DNA of 64,000 bases. It comes from Hyphodiscus hymeniophilus (lineage: Eukaryota; Ascomycota; Leotiomycetes; Helotiales; Hyphodiscaceae). Within the stretch, counting starts at the first letter, position 1. Each line of letters starts with the position of its first letter. The translations under genes were made by a program, and so were the position numbers. Shown here one piece after another: positions 12,268-24,979 of this stretch. The stretch covers positions 806,001 through 870,000 of the forward strand of contig VNKQ01000019.1 in the NCBI GenBank assembly GCA_016508695.1, read 5' to 3'. The notes under the pieces are model-generated. The model was not told the origin of the DNA and did no database searches. It worked only from the letters and a program-made list of their open reading frames with translations.

Positions 12268-12694
12268 ATGTATCAGTCAACCTTTATCAACCTCCTCCTA
12301 CAGTTCGCTCTCCTCTCCTTCGCCATGGCAGAGGAGACAGTCGTTGCCAGCGGCCACGGTAATACATGGCAGTTTGGTGCCGGCGGTGGAGTTCTGGGTT
12401 TTATCGTTTTGGTTCTCGATATCATTGTCTGGAGTAAGTCCCTCCCCGTGCCCATACATTTATCGTTTCTCGAGAGCATGGTGTTGCGGTAGTGGTTTGG
12501 TTAGGGCAGATATGAGCTGAGCTGACGTGCGCCTTTTTCCAGTGGAGGTCATCAAATCCAACCGCCCAGTATCGCACAAGCTGCTGTGGTGTATCGTTGT
12601 CTTCCTTTTCCCCATCCTGGGCCTTATATTCTACTGGCTGTTCTCCAACCGCGCTTCGCACATGGGAGGTGGTGGTTATGAATCTATCCCGTAG
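12268..12694 (+). CDS. Small PLDc_N-type membrane protein
   Basis: Two exons, 12268-12433 and 12543-12694, with a 109-nt GTAAGT..CCAG intron that splits an ATG (Met) codon. The product is about 105 aa: a cleavable-looking N-terminal hydrophobic segment ending at AMAEE (residues 1-21), a short glycine-rich linker, then two transmembrane helices (about 38-55 and 65-86) with the PLDc_N pattern (...LDIIVWMEVIKSNRPVSHK... then FPILGLIFYWLFSNR). PLDc_N hairpins are found alone or ahead of phospholipase D domains; stand-alone fungal versions have no established function. The ATG was chosen because it gives the hydrophobic leader; the frame is open further upstream. Confidence 0.75.
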
Positions 12695-14191
12695 GTTGGG
12701 AAAGCATACACCTTGGGGGCTAGCAGGCGGATGGAAATGGCGTGAGCAAGGAAGTAGCTACTGCAGATCTGGGTGAATTGTTTGGATATTGATATCAGGA
12801 ATCTGGCTCGATTGGGGTGGAGTGATGCGACAGGCAACAACAGAGGCAGTGTGGCGTTCTTCTTTTTGATTTTTGGAGATCGAGACTCTTATACAAACGA
12901 ATGATCACGTTATTGGAGAGCTTCTCGGTGTATCTCCGCATGCATTGGCATCACCTCCAACATCCCACTGCAGATTACCTGGTTTCGATTATCGGTTGAT
13001 ACAAGAAAGGTCCTGATAGAAATCGTGCCCAGTGGTATCTCTAAGGAGAAAGTTGGTAGTCTTGCTTGCGTGTCCAGCATCCCAATCTTGAGCCATAAGT
13101 TCCGCTCGCTGCGACTTTGGATTTAGTCCGAATCGTGGTATCCTCATCGTCCCTTAGCTCTTACTTCTGTTGGCCTAATTGAGCCGAATCAATATATTTA
13201 CTCGACAAAATCTGGTAATTGCCAAGTGGCTCTGATAATAGAATATCGATCTCACATTTACACCTCCATAAGGTAGGCTGGAAAGTCGATTGCTCAATAC
13301 CAGATGGCGCTATCTTCTCAACTCGAACGATCCCCTGCAGGATCACGAAAGCAGCCTTCGGTAGATGAGACGTATATTCTCCTGGAAGAGCAAATCCCGG
13401 ACAAAGACGAAGCCCGCAAAAGAGATCAATAGTGAACGATATATTTCTCCTGATGCATATCGTCAGACGGTTTGCGTGTCCCTCGCCAGCAAGATCACCG
13501 CAGCCGCCACCGGTTTCTCACCAAAACTCCACAGTGTCACGATCCGGAAGTAGCAGTTCGTGTACTTGTACGTCGTTAAATCATATCTCAGTCGCGTATT
13601 CGCTCGGAATTGCAAAAGTACTCTACCGACTTTCGAGCCTACTAACTTACTATTTGAGTATTGCGTTATTAAGTTATGTGGGTAATTAGTTAGGAGTGGA
13701 CTCAAAAAAAGTTAGGTGTGGTGGTTTCGCGATTTTTGTCAAAAAAGGGATTTATTTTGCATACTGCGGTACCTGCCGGACGGAGCGAAATTACGTGGGC
13801 TCATCCCAAGAATATGCGAATGCATTTCTGGCTAGTTCATTTTGATCTGTTGATGTTGAATGTTCCGCAAATGGCACGGATATTTGGCTGGAGCCGCTTC
13901 GTTTCCCCAAGACTTCCACTTGAACATGCCGGATTGAGCACAACGGCGAGGACGTAAGGCTGTGAAGGCCAAATATGCAGTGCTTCGAGGGACAAAGCAG
14001 TGGATGTACAAGTACATTAATTCAGCTATATGCTTTACTAATCATACTAACTATTCTCTATCCTCCTATCCTCCTACACACCACGTCCTTCTTATATACG
14101 AGAATAGAGCCGTTTGATTGAGCCCATATTCTGATCGGTCTGAATCCACGGATTGTGAATTGCGGGGAAGTGAGTGCTGCTACGGCATGGA
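12695..14191. other. Intergenic, no supported gene
   Basis: Only short open frames without recognisable similarity. AT-richer around 13560-13760, with A-runs near 13705 and 13741 that could be an old repeat, but I find no matching inverted repeat in the window. Confidence 0.5.
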
Positions 14192-16493
14192 TCAGAAGAC
14201 GGAGCGGACGACAGACTTGGCCCAGGCGGCAGGCGACCTCTTCTCCTCTTGACCGAACGTCTGCGCGATACTTTGCCTACGCTGTTCTGGCTCGAGCTCC
14301 GGGTTGCTGATATTCATCTGTCCCTCGCGCATCCCCGTGTAGATGTCGATGTTGCTTATCTTGACATAGAGCGGACGATGCTCCTTGACCTTGAACCAAG
14401 AGTAACACTTCCACAAAATGTACAGAGCGATTAGGAAGGGTCCTGCGAGGTACTGTTGGAAGAAGTAGTTCGCATTGAGATACGGCCCGCCAACAGGGTA
14501 CAGGGATACGTAGAACTGGGCTGTCAGACAGAGGAAGTTCATGACGGCGCAGATGTAAGAGCCGTAGATTCCGAAGGCGGCCCTGAAGGGGAGTTCGTCG
14601 ACGCTGTGACCATTAAGTTTCCTGTCGAGCACAGTCAGACGACGAGAACATTATTACACAGAGGGTAGGGCCACAAACCATGCACGTCGAAAGCGGATGT
14701 GGCTGATAGCGATACTTCCGAAGATGAAGAATGAAGACAGACCAGAGAGGGACAGGAGCCAGTTGAAGATAACACCACCTCCATTGGTATCCAAGTTGAT
14801 GAATGCCAAACATCCAAAAAGGAGTTGCAGTAGTGTAACGACGAGGGGGCGTCCCTTCTTATCGACGTAGGCAAAAAGTTTTGGGCCCATGCCTGTTTAC
14901 TGTGGTTAGATATAAACTTTAAGCACGATCAAAGAAGAGCTTACCATTTTGAGCCAAGGCCTGGAAGGTTCGGGTAGAGCCAAACGTGCATGAATTAGCA
15001 ACACTCATCACAGAAATCAAGATCATGGCGTTGAATATCGAGGGAAGGGCCTTGATGCCAGCAAGTTCGATAGCGACCACAAAGGGGGAGTGTCGACTTT
15101 CGCCTCCTGGACTCTGGTAAAGTGGGCTGTTTTCGGGTACGATGAGACCAACGAGGAAGAGGTTGACAATGTAGAAGATGCAGATACGCCACACAACCTG
15201 TCTCGAGGCTTTGGGGATTTCCTTCCTTGGGTTCTCAGATTCGGCAGCAGCGAGTCCAGTGAGTTCGGTACCGCTGAAGGAGAACGAGGCCGTAACGAAG
15301 ACGGTACAGAATCCATGGAATCCATTCAGGAAAGCACTGTACGGAGAATGCCTAACGCGCGTTCGGTTAGTTCGGATTTAGGAGATCAAGGACGCATTGT
15401 CATACCAGTATCTAGCACCAATGTAACCTCTGTTGTCGGTGGGTACACCTCCACAGTCGATGATTATTCCCAAGATCATAAACCCAATGCAGCCGGTGAT
15501 TTTCATTATGCTGAGAACAAATTCAACCTAGACTGGTTAGAGCGAATGCTCTTCGGCCATGAGCGATCACTTACCTCTCCATAACCTCTGACTCCAAAGA
15601 ACTGGATGACGGTGAGAGCGAACAGCAATGGTATGATCCAAGCGCAGTCATTAACGTTTGCTGTGCTGGTCCAATAGTGGATGATCTGCTGCCATCAGAT
15701 TTGATCACGTAGGGCCAGGAGCATTCTTACATTGCAAGCAGCAGAAATCTCAAAAGGCAGAACAGTGAGCCAACTAATGCCATATTGCCATCCGCAGGCA
15801 AATCCCCAGGAAGGGTCCATGAATCTCGCAATGTACATGGTGAAGGCTCCATTTACGGGGTACATGACGGCCAACTCGGCAAGCGCTTGCATCATGAGAT
15901 AACTACACAACAGCGTCAGATATGTTCATCGAGAACAGAGGTTCGTAGATCGTACATCATTACACCTAGACAAAAGTTATTAGCATTGCCAAAGATGAAG
16001 GGTTAGGTCATTTAGCGCTCACCAATAATCATGAATCCTATGAGTACAGCACCAGGTCCTCCAGTTTCAAAAGCACTAGCGGTCGAGACAAAGAGACCTG
16101 CACCGATAGCTCCGCCACTGTGATCAGGTCAGAAGATGCGTCGGAACAATTTTTGATACAAAGAGCGGATGATTGCGCAATGCGCAATAAGAAAAGCTTG
16201 TCAAGTCTCGGCGCCTAGGAGAATCCCAGGCTGAGGAAAGCTTGTCGAAGCCTCACTTCACGCCAAAACTCGGCGACGAGATGATGAGGAGGCCACTGTT
16301 GAGCTGGAAAGACTTACATGGCGATCATTTGCATGTGTCTCCCTTTCAGATTTTGGTGCAACTTTCCCTGCTCCGATCCGACAATGACCCCATCGTGCTC
16401 ATCGGCATATTGGCCATTGAAACCAGGTGGTCCGACTGTATCAGACTTCCCCTTCTCGGCATCCGCAAAACTGGGACTTTCTTGAGAGCTCAT
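14192..16493 (-). CDS. Amino-acid permease (AAT family, Dip5/Gap1-like)
   Basis: A multi-exon gene of at least eight exons. The first reads MSSQESPSF... from 16493, and the last ends at 14192 after ...WAKSVVRSVF. Family landmarks in order are GGAIGAGLFV in TM1, the ALAELAVMYPVNGAF and RFMDPSWGFACGW blocks, FSGTELTGLAAAE, ENPRKEIPKA, and NSCTFGSTRTFQALAQNG. The long cytosolic C-tail and about 12 hydrophobic segments fit plasma-membrane amino-acid/proton symporters of the APC superfamily. A 10-nt microexon (15956-15965) carries the Val-Met between TM segments; skipping it would break the frame. Substrate is not decidable from sequence. Three GATA motifs lie 100-241 bp upstream of the ATG, consistent with control by nitrogen GATA factors (AreA/Nit2). 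Confidence 0.88.
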
Positions 16494-16592
16494 GTTTGGA
16501 CTTCGACGATGTCGCGTGCCACTTTGGAAAGAAAGAGGAGAATTACGAAGTATAAGAAAGAAGAAGGCCGCGATCAAGGGGATGCTCGCACA

Positions 16593-16734
16593 AGATAACC
16601 TTCACTGCAGCGCCCATCACAAGCACATATGGGCACGCTAAGATAAGCCTGGGGGAGCTCCTGGAGCTTGCGGTCGGGCGCCCCTGCTAGCGCCTAGAGG
16701 AGGCTTCGGGGGGAGGGGTTCATAAGCAGATAAG
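16593..16734. promoter_or_regulatory. Cluster of three GATA-factor motifs upstream of the permease
   Basis: AGATAA at 16593-16598 and AGATAAG at 16641-16647 and 16728-16734 match the HGATAR core bound by AreA/Nit2 nitrogen regulators. They lie 100, 148 and 235 bp upstream of the permease ATG (minus strand). Role is inferred from spacing and the permease class; single 6-mers are common by chance. Confidence 0.4.
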
Positions 16735-19700
16735 CATCTTTCTGGGCATTTAATTCGCCCGTAGGGGTTTACGGCGAGTCCGGGAGGGTCTCGAGACGTC
16801 GAATCAGAGCGACTCACCCCCCGGCTCGCCTCCTATTCGAGTCTTGTTGTGACACTGCGTACGGCGTCCAAGTATGTCCAAACAAGGGACTTGATAGGCG
16901 ACGTCGTCGTTTGCTCTCGACTCCTGTTCTACTGGACGCCCCATTTACTCTCTTCTGATCGCAGGTCACCTTATCGCCCTTGACAGCTTCCTATCTGGTA
17001 GTGGAGCCGATTACTCGGTAGGGGTTACCAACGCAGAAAAGATTGCATTGCTTCGTACTTTCGGAGACAATGGTAAAAGGGGAAAGAGGGCGTTTGTGAC
17101 AACTGGCCGGAGTAAATCTGGGAGGGAGTGCGCATTCTCTTCTTGTCTTTTAAAATTGCATGTAACAGTAGAAGAGAGTTTCTCTTTGAGGACTGTGGTC
17201 GGTTCGGGACAGACGTGCATCGCAGCAAGGTTCCGGGCGAGATGACAAGGCAGTGGATGCGTATGAATATATTTCCATTTGATAAGTGTGGTGACTTATT
17301 GTTGGTACTCGAGTAGATAACAACAGCTCAACATCCTAACAGGAATTATCTATTGCACAGCCCCCTGCTGGTACTTTCCGGCAGGATGGGCCCAGGGTTT
17401 CTCATTCCTGCTGTGGAATCGGAAGTGGAAACGAATCAAGAAGCAAGAGGAGACGATGCAGTACTGCTCAAAATTCCAAAAGCCTCGATCTGACAACGGG
17501 GTCGCCGCACTTGCAGCGGTACTGTCATAAGATCGACAAGTCGCAAAGGAAAAAGAGATGCTTGGCGGGGGACAATCTGCAATCTGCAATCTACGGAGGT
17601 ACTGCACGGGAGCAAGTGCTGCCAATCCGCTGGCGATCAGTGCAGCCACCAGCTTAGCAGACCGAAAGCGCCACGGCGCAATATCGATTGCATGCATGAG
17701 CTCCAGGGTAATTCCCAAGAAGAGTATGATTCTAGAAGCATCTTGGTTTCTTCCAGAAATCACGCATGCCTGACAATAATGGGTTTGAACTTTGGAGGAG
17801 AAGATTGCTAGCCTGTTTCAGGCAAAGCAAGGGAGCGCAAGCATGAGAAGAGGGTGCTGACTCGCTGAGAAGAGAAAAGTGTCATGGTCTGACAGTGGCG
17901 GGACGGCCCATCGGCGTGAGAATAGATAGCCAGTGAGACACCCAGATAGCGCACTTACTGGTAAAAAAGTGACAATAATATCTTACCAGCCGAAGCGACA
18001 TCCAGGTCTTGTGCCTCCATAATAGCACACTGATTTCTTGGGCGATGTCTTCGGTCATCTCTGTGTCACTCACAGCTTTCCATGAACAGACCCTCTTAAT
18101 TCCATTCCATCCGTGGACTGAAGACCCAGATGTGGAGGTCGAAGACCCTAAAAGTGTGGACACCGGTCCCAAGTAAGCTGCTGCCTCCAGATATGATTGG
18201 AATCAAACCAACAGATGTTCCAGATGATTAATCACCTGACTCGACCTTGCTTGAATATGTGCGACGCATAGTCTAATTGGTGATTGGCACCTTTCGAAAT
18301 CTATATGACTCGTCACCCATATCGGAATTCTCGGAAACATCTGCACTTGATGCTTTACGCGTCTCCTTCAGTGAATGTCCCGGATATCGACGCAGAGAAA
18401 TCTTTTGTGTTCATGTCTCGCCTGATCCATACTAAGAGTTCATCGAAACCCGATGGAGAGCTCGAACCACGAGTTCAATCTCGGAATGGATAGATGATAT
18501 CGTTTTCTGGAAGAAGAGCAACAGGCCACTGGAAGATGGAATGGCAATCAACCCTACCTCGCACACCACGCTCGTGTCCAGTCGCGACTTCGATACAACC
18601 CTATTGACTGAATGGTGATTGACCCCTAGGACGGAACTTTGACGAATATATGTCCTGCAACTGATATTGGCGATGTGAAATACAGCTGCGCAGCATATAT
18701 CTATGCTACGGAGGCCTTGAAGAATGCGGGCTGGTTACCAAAAGGAGAAACCTGCGCGGCGGTCGATACATTGAATGCTGTATTAAAAGAGCCAGTCGAG
18801 GCTGGTTCTCCGTTCAATTGCAAGGCCAATGATAGCTGACGAGTGTTCCAGACTCCGACGATACGTGCTGAGACCTAAGATTTGGATGTTTGAAATTGAT
18901 TTGATTGGGCGAGACATTGTCTGCGAGAGAGGAGGCAACAGATGCTATTGAAGCTGCCCTGGCGCTCACACCGAAGCTGGATCCAATGGCTTTCAGTGAA
19001 GCCGAGAATAAAGAGTATGCAATCGCAATCGATGCCAGATTTGTCGTGGTTATGGTACATTCGGCAAAGCCTTAGTGGGGTAAACGCCGAGTGATGTTGT
19101 AGATGTTTGGTACCTGGTGCGAGATATGCATCTAAGCAGATACCAAAAAGTCTAATGAATTCCTTTAGGACTGTCAATTTACTTTGTCGTAAAGATGTTT
19201 CGAATTGGAATACGAGCTTCAACAAGGTTGGAGGCCGATAACGCCTGCCTTCGAAGTGTTGAAGGAGTCGAGGGTTGTGAGTTATATATGCTTCCCTATA
19301 TGAAGTGTCAGAAGAACGCCCTCTGGTATCTCTGGCCAAGTCCAAGGTGCTGTTATACTCAGATCCTAGCCATCTTCATCGATGACTGGGAATGAAAAGT
19401 AGTTCGGAGAGGATATCGGACTAGCAGGTTTCCATCCTGGATTACGTCGACTGTATCCGAACGCTCAAGAGGATGATTGAAGATATTCGTGGTGAGCGCT
19501 GAAGTATAACATATAGTAGATATTATATTTCGATGGGCCCACTCAATCTGTTATATTCGTCAACTCGAAAACTCTACTAGTCGGTCGCGCCTGCGCCTTT
19601 TCGACGACAGACCAGAAAAGCGGGTCAGCCCCACTCTTCCGTCAAAGGACCAATGGAAGTTGTAAATATCAGTCATCGCTGATCAGTCATCTTATTAGAC

Positions 19701-20299
19701 TTCTCCTTTCCTCGAATCATAGTGTCTTCCTTCACTCATCATCAAATGACAAAGATGAGAAATCCAACCGAAACCCAGAAAGATACCGACGATGGATACT
19801 TCCACTACCCGTAGTTATAAATATGTGCCATATCCGCTGGAAATTGTCTATACGAATCTTGGTCTTCTCAATTTGATTCGATGATCTCAAGTCTCACGGG
19901 CTGTCAGTCAAAGCCTGCGTTGTGATCTAAGAATGCGAAGGGATACTGTGTTGAGCTTCCACGTTACCTTATTGCCCCAAACGCAGATCCTTAACTGGAA
20001 ACGCTGTCATTGGCATGGGACCTTCAAGCAGAAAGTCACATACGGGTCCGTATTCGTTGCTAATAGAGAATTGAGGCGACTACTTATATACTCCGATATA
20101 CAACGTAACTGGAAAGACTGATGGAGACGCGGAGGAGGCCCCGGAAACTACCACACAGGAACGAACGGAAAAATTCTCAATTGTAATACAAATCGTTCTC
20201 GCTCAAGTAGGCTCCTAGAAAGAAAGCTCAGAATCGCAGAAACGAGGCGGAAAATATCACCGCATACATCTATGTTCCTTCCATTTGGATGTTCTTGAT
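16735..20299. other. Long intergenic region; one possible short Cys-containing exon
   Basis: No confident gene. Open frames at 17350-17763 (minus), 17882-18172 (minus) and 18875-19345 (minus) have no recognisable similarity. The only stretch with protein-like character is 18630-18839 (listed separately). The remainder may hold decayed or unrecognised genes. Confidence 0.45.
18630..18839 (+). other. Possible terminal exon of a small Cys-containing protein
   Basis: An acceptor-like CCCCTAG precedes an open segment reading DGTLTNICPATDIGD...YSCAAYIYATEAL...ETCAAVDTLNAVL...FNCKANDS and a stop. It has four cysteines, balanced composition and an amphipathic helix-like middle. No convincing upstream exon, start or signal peptide was found, so it could be a relic. 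Family unknown. Confidence 0.25.
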
Positions 20300-22039
20300 T
20301 TAACCCCTGAATCGCGACCCCGACTTCCCGAGCCCCGACATACACGCGAAACAAAGAACACCGGCACCAGCCATGACACAAACACCAGAGAAAATGATCA
20401 GATGGGTGAACTTTCCACCATCCTGCGAGATCAAAGCTCCCTGGATTGGTAATCCCGTAAGGGCGGCCAGGCCACCGACGACCTGATAGACACCAAACCT
20501 TTGGCCAAGAGTTTTCACACTCCCGAGATCTGCACAGCATGGGAAGATCAAGGTAATCCAGGCGCCACTGGCAAATCCATATACCGCACCGAACGCAAGG
20601 ATTTGGGCATGTGTCGAGTTGTTCGTGATTTCGAGGGAAAGCCAGAAGGTGAGGAAGAGGATGCCCGCTAGGAGTGAAATGACGGAGAGAACATTGAAGC
20701 GTCCTAGGCTATCGGCGAGGTAAGGGGGGACGACTCGTCCGAGGACTGAACCGGCACTGGAAAGTACTACTTAGTACCAAGCTCTGATTGAAAGGGCTGA
20801 CAGCGAAATCAAAGGACATACTTCAAAGTCACAATTGAGTAAACTGCCATATTTTGGGAGAAGCCGTGGGTGATTGCCATGGAAGGAAGATAATTCCATG
20901 GTGCTAACAAACCCCATCTCCAGAAATCAGCAAACCTGTACGAAGTGACGGGTGGGGACGCCTACAATACAAGAAAAGTACCAATACAGTACAGAGTGAA
21001 CGGTAGCTGCTTTAAGAGGCTGAGATCGATGAAACACGCATCGTGATCCCATTTCTTGGGCGGCAGACGAGTTTTCATTAACAACACCGCAATCGTCGAA
21101 GTGATTCCGATGATCAGAGCACTCCAGCGGACCGCGGAAGCAAACCCCACTTTGTCGATGAGCATGTGTAGATAGATTGGATGGACGATTCCACCTGTCC
21201 CGCTACCAGCTGCTACAATTCCAAGGGCGAGTGCTTTCCTTTTGTGAAACCACTGAGCAGTCGAGATCATACAGCACGAGAAAAGACCGGCAGAGCCAAG
21301 GCCAAATCCCAGAGCTTGCGAAAGGAAGATTTGATGGTACTTGGTGGAAAGGCTCATGAGTGCGATTGAAGCGGTCATGAGGATGGCGCAGGGCATGGAA
21401 ACCCAACGCGTACCGTAAGTGTCAATGATCCTGCCAAAGAAGGCACCACCAGCAAACCTTCGAGTTGTGGGTCAGCAGATTGCCTTTAACTGTTGAAGCT
21501 GAGGGCTTACATGAGGAAGAATTGGAAAGTAAAGATCCAAGAAATCTCGGAAGCCGAGTAGGTAGCAAGTAGTGTTTCCTCATAATAAGTTTGGAAAAGA
21601 CCCAGACTACCAAGTGAGTGTTCAGTGAGATTCTTCTGTATTTACGACAAAGCTGTGTATATGGGATCCGAGGCTTATCGATCGCGGGGTTTTTTACACT
21701 CACCTATTAAGCCAACCAAAAGTGCTGAACATGGCGAAAAACGACCCCACAACGCAGATATAACCTTGAATTGGTCCGTTAACAACGGCAACCTCCATCT
21801 CCATTTTGTCATCTCCATTGCCGCATCTTGCGAGTGGTACGCCGTGCATGTCCAAATCTTCGAATGCCATTGGCGAATCGAAGCTCGCATGCTCCCACAT
21901 AATATCGAAAGGCCTAGCTGTCTCGTCAAAGATTGGCATAATGAAGTTTGACTCGCAAGAATCTTGTGGCAGAGCTTGTGGATTTGAGGTATTATAGATA
22001 GGTAAAGAAATAAGAGCGACTACCTTTTGTGGAGGGCAT
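20300..22039 (-). CDS. MFS transporter, monocarboxylate-porter (MCT) type
   Basis: Multi-exon gene. Exon 1 is tiny (22024-22039, five codons plus one base), followed by a 49-nt GTAGTC..CAAG intron; exon 2 starts at 21974. A downstream ATG at 21939 is the alternative start. Fungal MCT landmarks are visible: GPIQGYICVVGSFFAMFSTFGW (TM1), YSASEISWIFTFQFFLMFAGG, FGRIIDTYGTRW, LSTKYHQIFLSQALGFGLG, AQWFHKRKALALGIVAAGSGTGG, and in the C-half LGRVVPPYLADSLGR and GQRFGVYQVVGGLAALTGLPIQG. Twelve TM segments are expected. The family carries mono- or dicarboxylates and related metabolites; the substrate is not predictable here. The stop is TAA at 20300-20302. Confidence 0.85.
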
Positions 22040-23034
22040 CGTACGCTGTAATAGAGCCATTGACTTACTTCCAGTCGACCTTCACAAGTAGGCGAGAGAA
22101 GGGGCTGACATTTTCCGTACCCAACTGCTCACGAACCCAAGGACAGAGGTGCAAACATCCTCATCGGGAGTTTCAGAGCATTGACGAGCCCCTCGTCGCC
22201 GAGACAGGGTGGCTGTGGAGGTGACGGGGTCTAGTCATCAGGCATTCGCCAATCTGGTTTCACCCGAAACTGAAATGGGGACCTGAAGATATGCAAGAGG
22301 GAAAACAATGGCCGGTAAAGTTCAATGGATGGATATTAAACATATTGACGAGCGAACAGTTGTCGAGGATGTCAAATATTGTTTGATTGCATGCCTGAAG
22401 GCTTGATGCATTCCCATGGCGTTGGAACCTTTTTGCGCTTTACCAGGCCTGACAAGCAACCCAGACGTCTGGGATGATCGACTTATCTCGTCATCCCCGA
22501 GGCTTCTCTGGTATTCATGTAGCACAACGAAAGCTGTCACTCGACAACCTATCCGGCAATCTCAACAAGAATCACATTTTGATCATGTCACATACGCTCT
22601 CTTGTGCATATGTCACTGGTGTAAGTTAGTAAGTTAGTACCAGAGGCAAGTCCGTCCTTCGGAGGACCCTTATTGTATTGTGTCGTTCTTGGAGGGGCAG
22701 TTGGCGTGAAGCCAGGAGTAATGAGAAGAGAGAGGATTTGCAGGGCTTCTCGCGCTAACATTTAGTGCTTTTTACCGAGGTGTCAGCTGGCGTCGTTCCA
22801 TCCACCTTATGAATCCATTCCGATATCTTGAATATCCACTGCGGAAAGGACTCTCTCAAGGGTTCTTCGATCTTGTCTTACCTGTGAACTGCTAGGAACT
22901 TGACGCATGGTCTTGCCTCTGGACCGTGCCAGACCTCTTTTCAATGCTATAATTCCATACTGTGCAAGATCACGTAAGAAGTCACACGTCGTCGTTCATA
23001 TTTTCTGTCAATTTGTTCCTGCATTCTGTTCTAC
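22040..23034. other. Intergenic, no supported gene
   Basis: Upstream region of the MCT-type carrier and downstream region of the dioxygenase. Only short shadow frames. Confidence 0.55.
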
Positions 23035-24271
23035 CTAATCGTCTGCAAGGCCAAGTGCCTCTCTTCTAGTCGGAGCATCCGCAACAAAATATGGTTTCTC
23101 AGCCAAAGAAGTGACTCTGGTTCCATGACGGGGCTCCGTGCCTTCATAGTCCCAAGAGGCGTTATGGATGGTAATTCGATTATCCCATAGTGCACTTGTC
23201 CTTGGGGTCCACTTGAACCGAACCTGAATATCAACATTACTTTCATACACGTCGTATAAATAGTTCAAGATCAAATCGCTCTCTGCTTTGTCCAAGCCAA
23301 CGATGGACTTTGTCATTGCCCGATTGACGTAGAGTGATTTCCAGCCGGTCGCAGGATGAACCCGAACGATTGGGTGAATACGTTCAATGCGTTGGGGCCC
23401 AGCGTTGGGGTCATTGCGATCAATATATGTATGAGCGCTGAAATAGATGGCTTTTCGGCCATCGATAATCTTGCGGAACTCGGGACTCAATTTTGAGTAC
23501 GCAGCATATCCGCTGGCCCAGAGCGTATCACCACCGATTGATGGAATGGTATCGTTGTGCAAGTGTGTTATACCTGCGGGATGCTTTTCGTGAACAAGGT
23601 CGCTGGTAAAGTTAGCGTGCCTTCTTGCATGGAATTCAGGATGTCATACGAATGCCATCTCGAAGCTCCACCTGGCTGTCTGAAGGAAGCCTTTCGCTCA
23701 GTAGCTTGAAGCGCGGGCCAGATGATATTCACGCCTGGAACACCTGGAACATGAGGGACTTGTGGCTGTGATGTATCAGCGATGCGCCTTAGTCTGGTTG
23801 TCTTGGCCGACTTACATGGACTTCAATCTCCCCATAATGCTCTCCAAGCTTCTTCTGCTGCTGTGGAGTGAGATCCTGATCTCTGAAAAATACGACAGAT
23901 CTCTCCGAGATCAAAAGTCCAAGCTCATCCTTCTGCTGCTCGGTCAGGTCCTTCAATTGCAAACCGACAATCTCCGTTCCAATGTGTGCAGTTAGATGGA
24001 TGACCTCCTTGGCTGCGCCCAACAAAGCACTCTTGGACTTGTCTGCTCGAGCACCTGCCTCTACATGCTCGCGATCCACATTGCGGATATTGGTGGCATC
24101 GTCGAGGTAGAGAGGTTTTGCGGGGCGCTCTGGGTATCCGTTGCTGAGGTCAATGCCTGCCTTCTCAAGGCGGGCTCGAGCTGCTGCTGGCAGTGGAAGA
24201 GTATCCTTCTTCTGCACCACGAAGTCTTTGATGCCCGCGTCAATGGGAACTTCAATTGCTGAGGGTGCCAT
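23035..24271 (-). CDS. TauD/TfdA-family Fe(II)/2-oxoglutarate dioxygenase (Jlp1-like)
   Basis: Three exons on the minus strand: 24271-23816, 23765-23650 and 23602-23035, giving 379 aa in continuous frame. Intron 1 is GTAAGT..CACAG and intron 2 GTATGA..CCAG. The second intron interrupts the metal-binding motif, which after splicing reads WHSDLVHE (H-x-D, first two iron ligands). The distal ligand is the His of NRITIHNASWDYEG, and the 2-oxoglutarate-binding Arg is in RHGTRVTSLAEK. Other family marks are HIGTEIVGLQLKDL, VVFFRDQDLTPQQQ and GGDTLWAS. The usual fungal function is oxidative release of sulfite from sulfonates (taurine, isethionate) or cleavage of aryloxy acids. It is transcribed divergently from an ACS-family transporter, which supports a catabolic uptake-plus-oxidation role. 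All catalytic residues are present. Confidence 0.88.
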
Positions 24272-24979
24272 CTTGGTATCTAGAAGGGAATGGCTCTGCT
24301 GTGCGGCAGACTTATTTCATCTGGTTGATAGATGTGTCGGTGCTGGTTGCACGTCGCTCATTAGGGACCTCGACTCCTTTTCAAGCTATTTTTTGGTTTC
24401 AGCGCAGTGTCAATCAGTAAATTGTTGATTTATAAGAAATCGCATTGTTTTGAGATTTGTCGCATCATTTTCGGGAGGGGTTTCGATATCTCCCACGGAT
24501 TGGTTACCCCCAGATGGAACAAGGTGTGGGGTATATTGCGTGCTTCCATCACCACCAGCCAATTCAGAACGCAACAACCAACGGCGCACAGCCTATTGGT
24601 GGAGTCGACGAGTACTCTATAGATTTTGAACGTGCTTGCTGCTTTGTTCCCCGCATTTCTTATCGTCTTATCGTCGAGCTGCGCAGGTGAGAGTCCCTCA
24701 TTTGATACTCCTGCAAATCGCATCATGCGCTGCAGAAGCACAACATCGCGGCCAACTCGATATCTCTCTCCGCGACCCTCCACATTGCTTGAGTAGTGCA
24801 CGTTACTTGGGTAGTGGAGTGACAACCCTTCAAGGATCCGCCTGATCCGTTGCGACTTGCGAGTATCTGCTACTTCAGAAGTGGGTATGTCGAACGAAGT
24901 GGCAATACCTTACTACTCGGAGCAATGCAGCCAGCACGCAATTTACACTCGAAGCTGCTCATCTTGACAGCAGCGCCGG
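24272..24979. promoter_or_regulatory. Divergent promoter between the dioxygenase and the ACS carrier
   Basis: 708 bp separate the two start codons on opposite strands. No supported ORF: frames at 24430-24845 are shadows on both strands. I looked for the Cys3/MetR palindrome and saw no clear copy. Confidence 0.5.

Noticed and set aside
17350..17763. 137-codon minus-strand frame with a hydrophobic middle
   Set aside because: No family recognised, no clear promoter or splice context, and the opposite strand is equally open.
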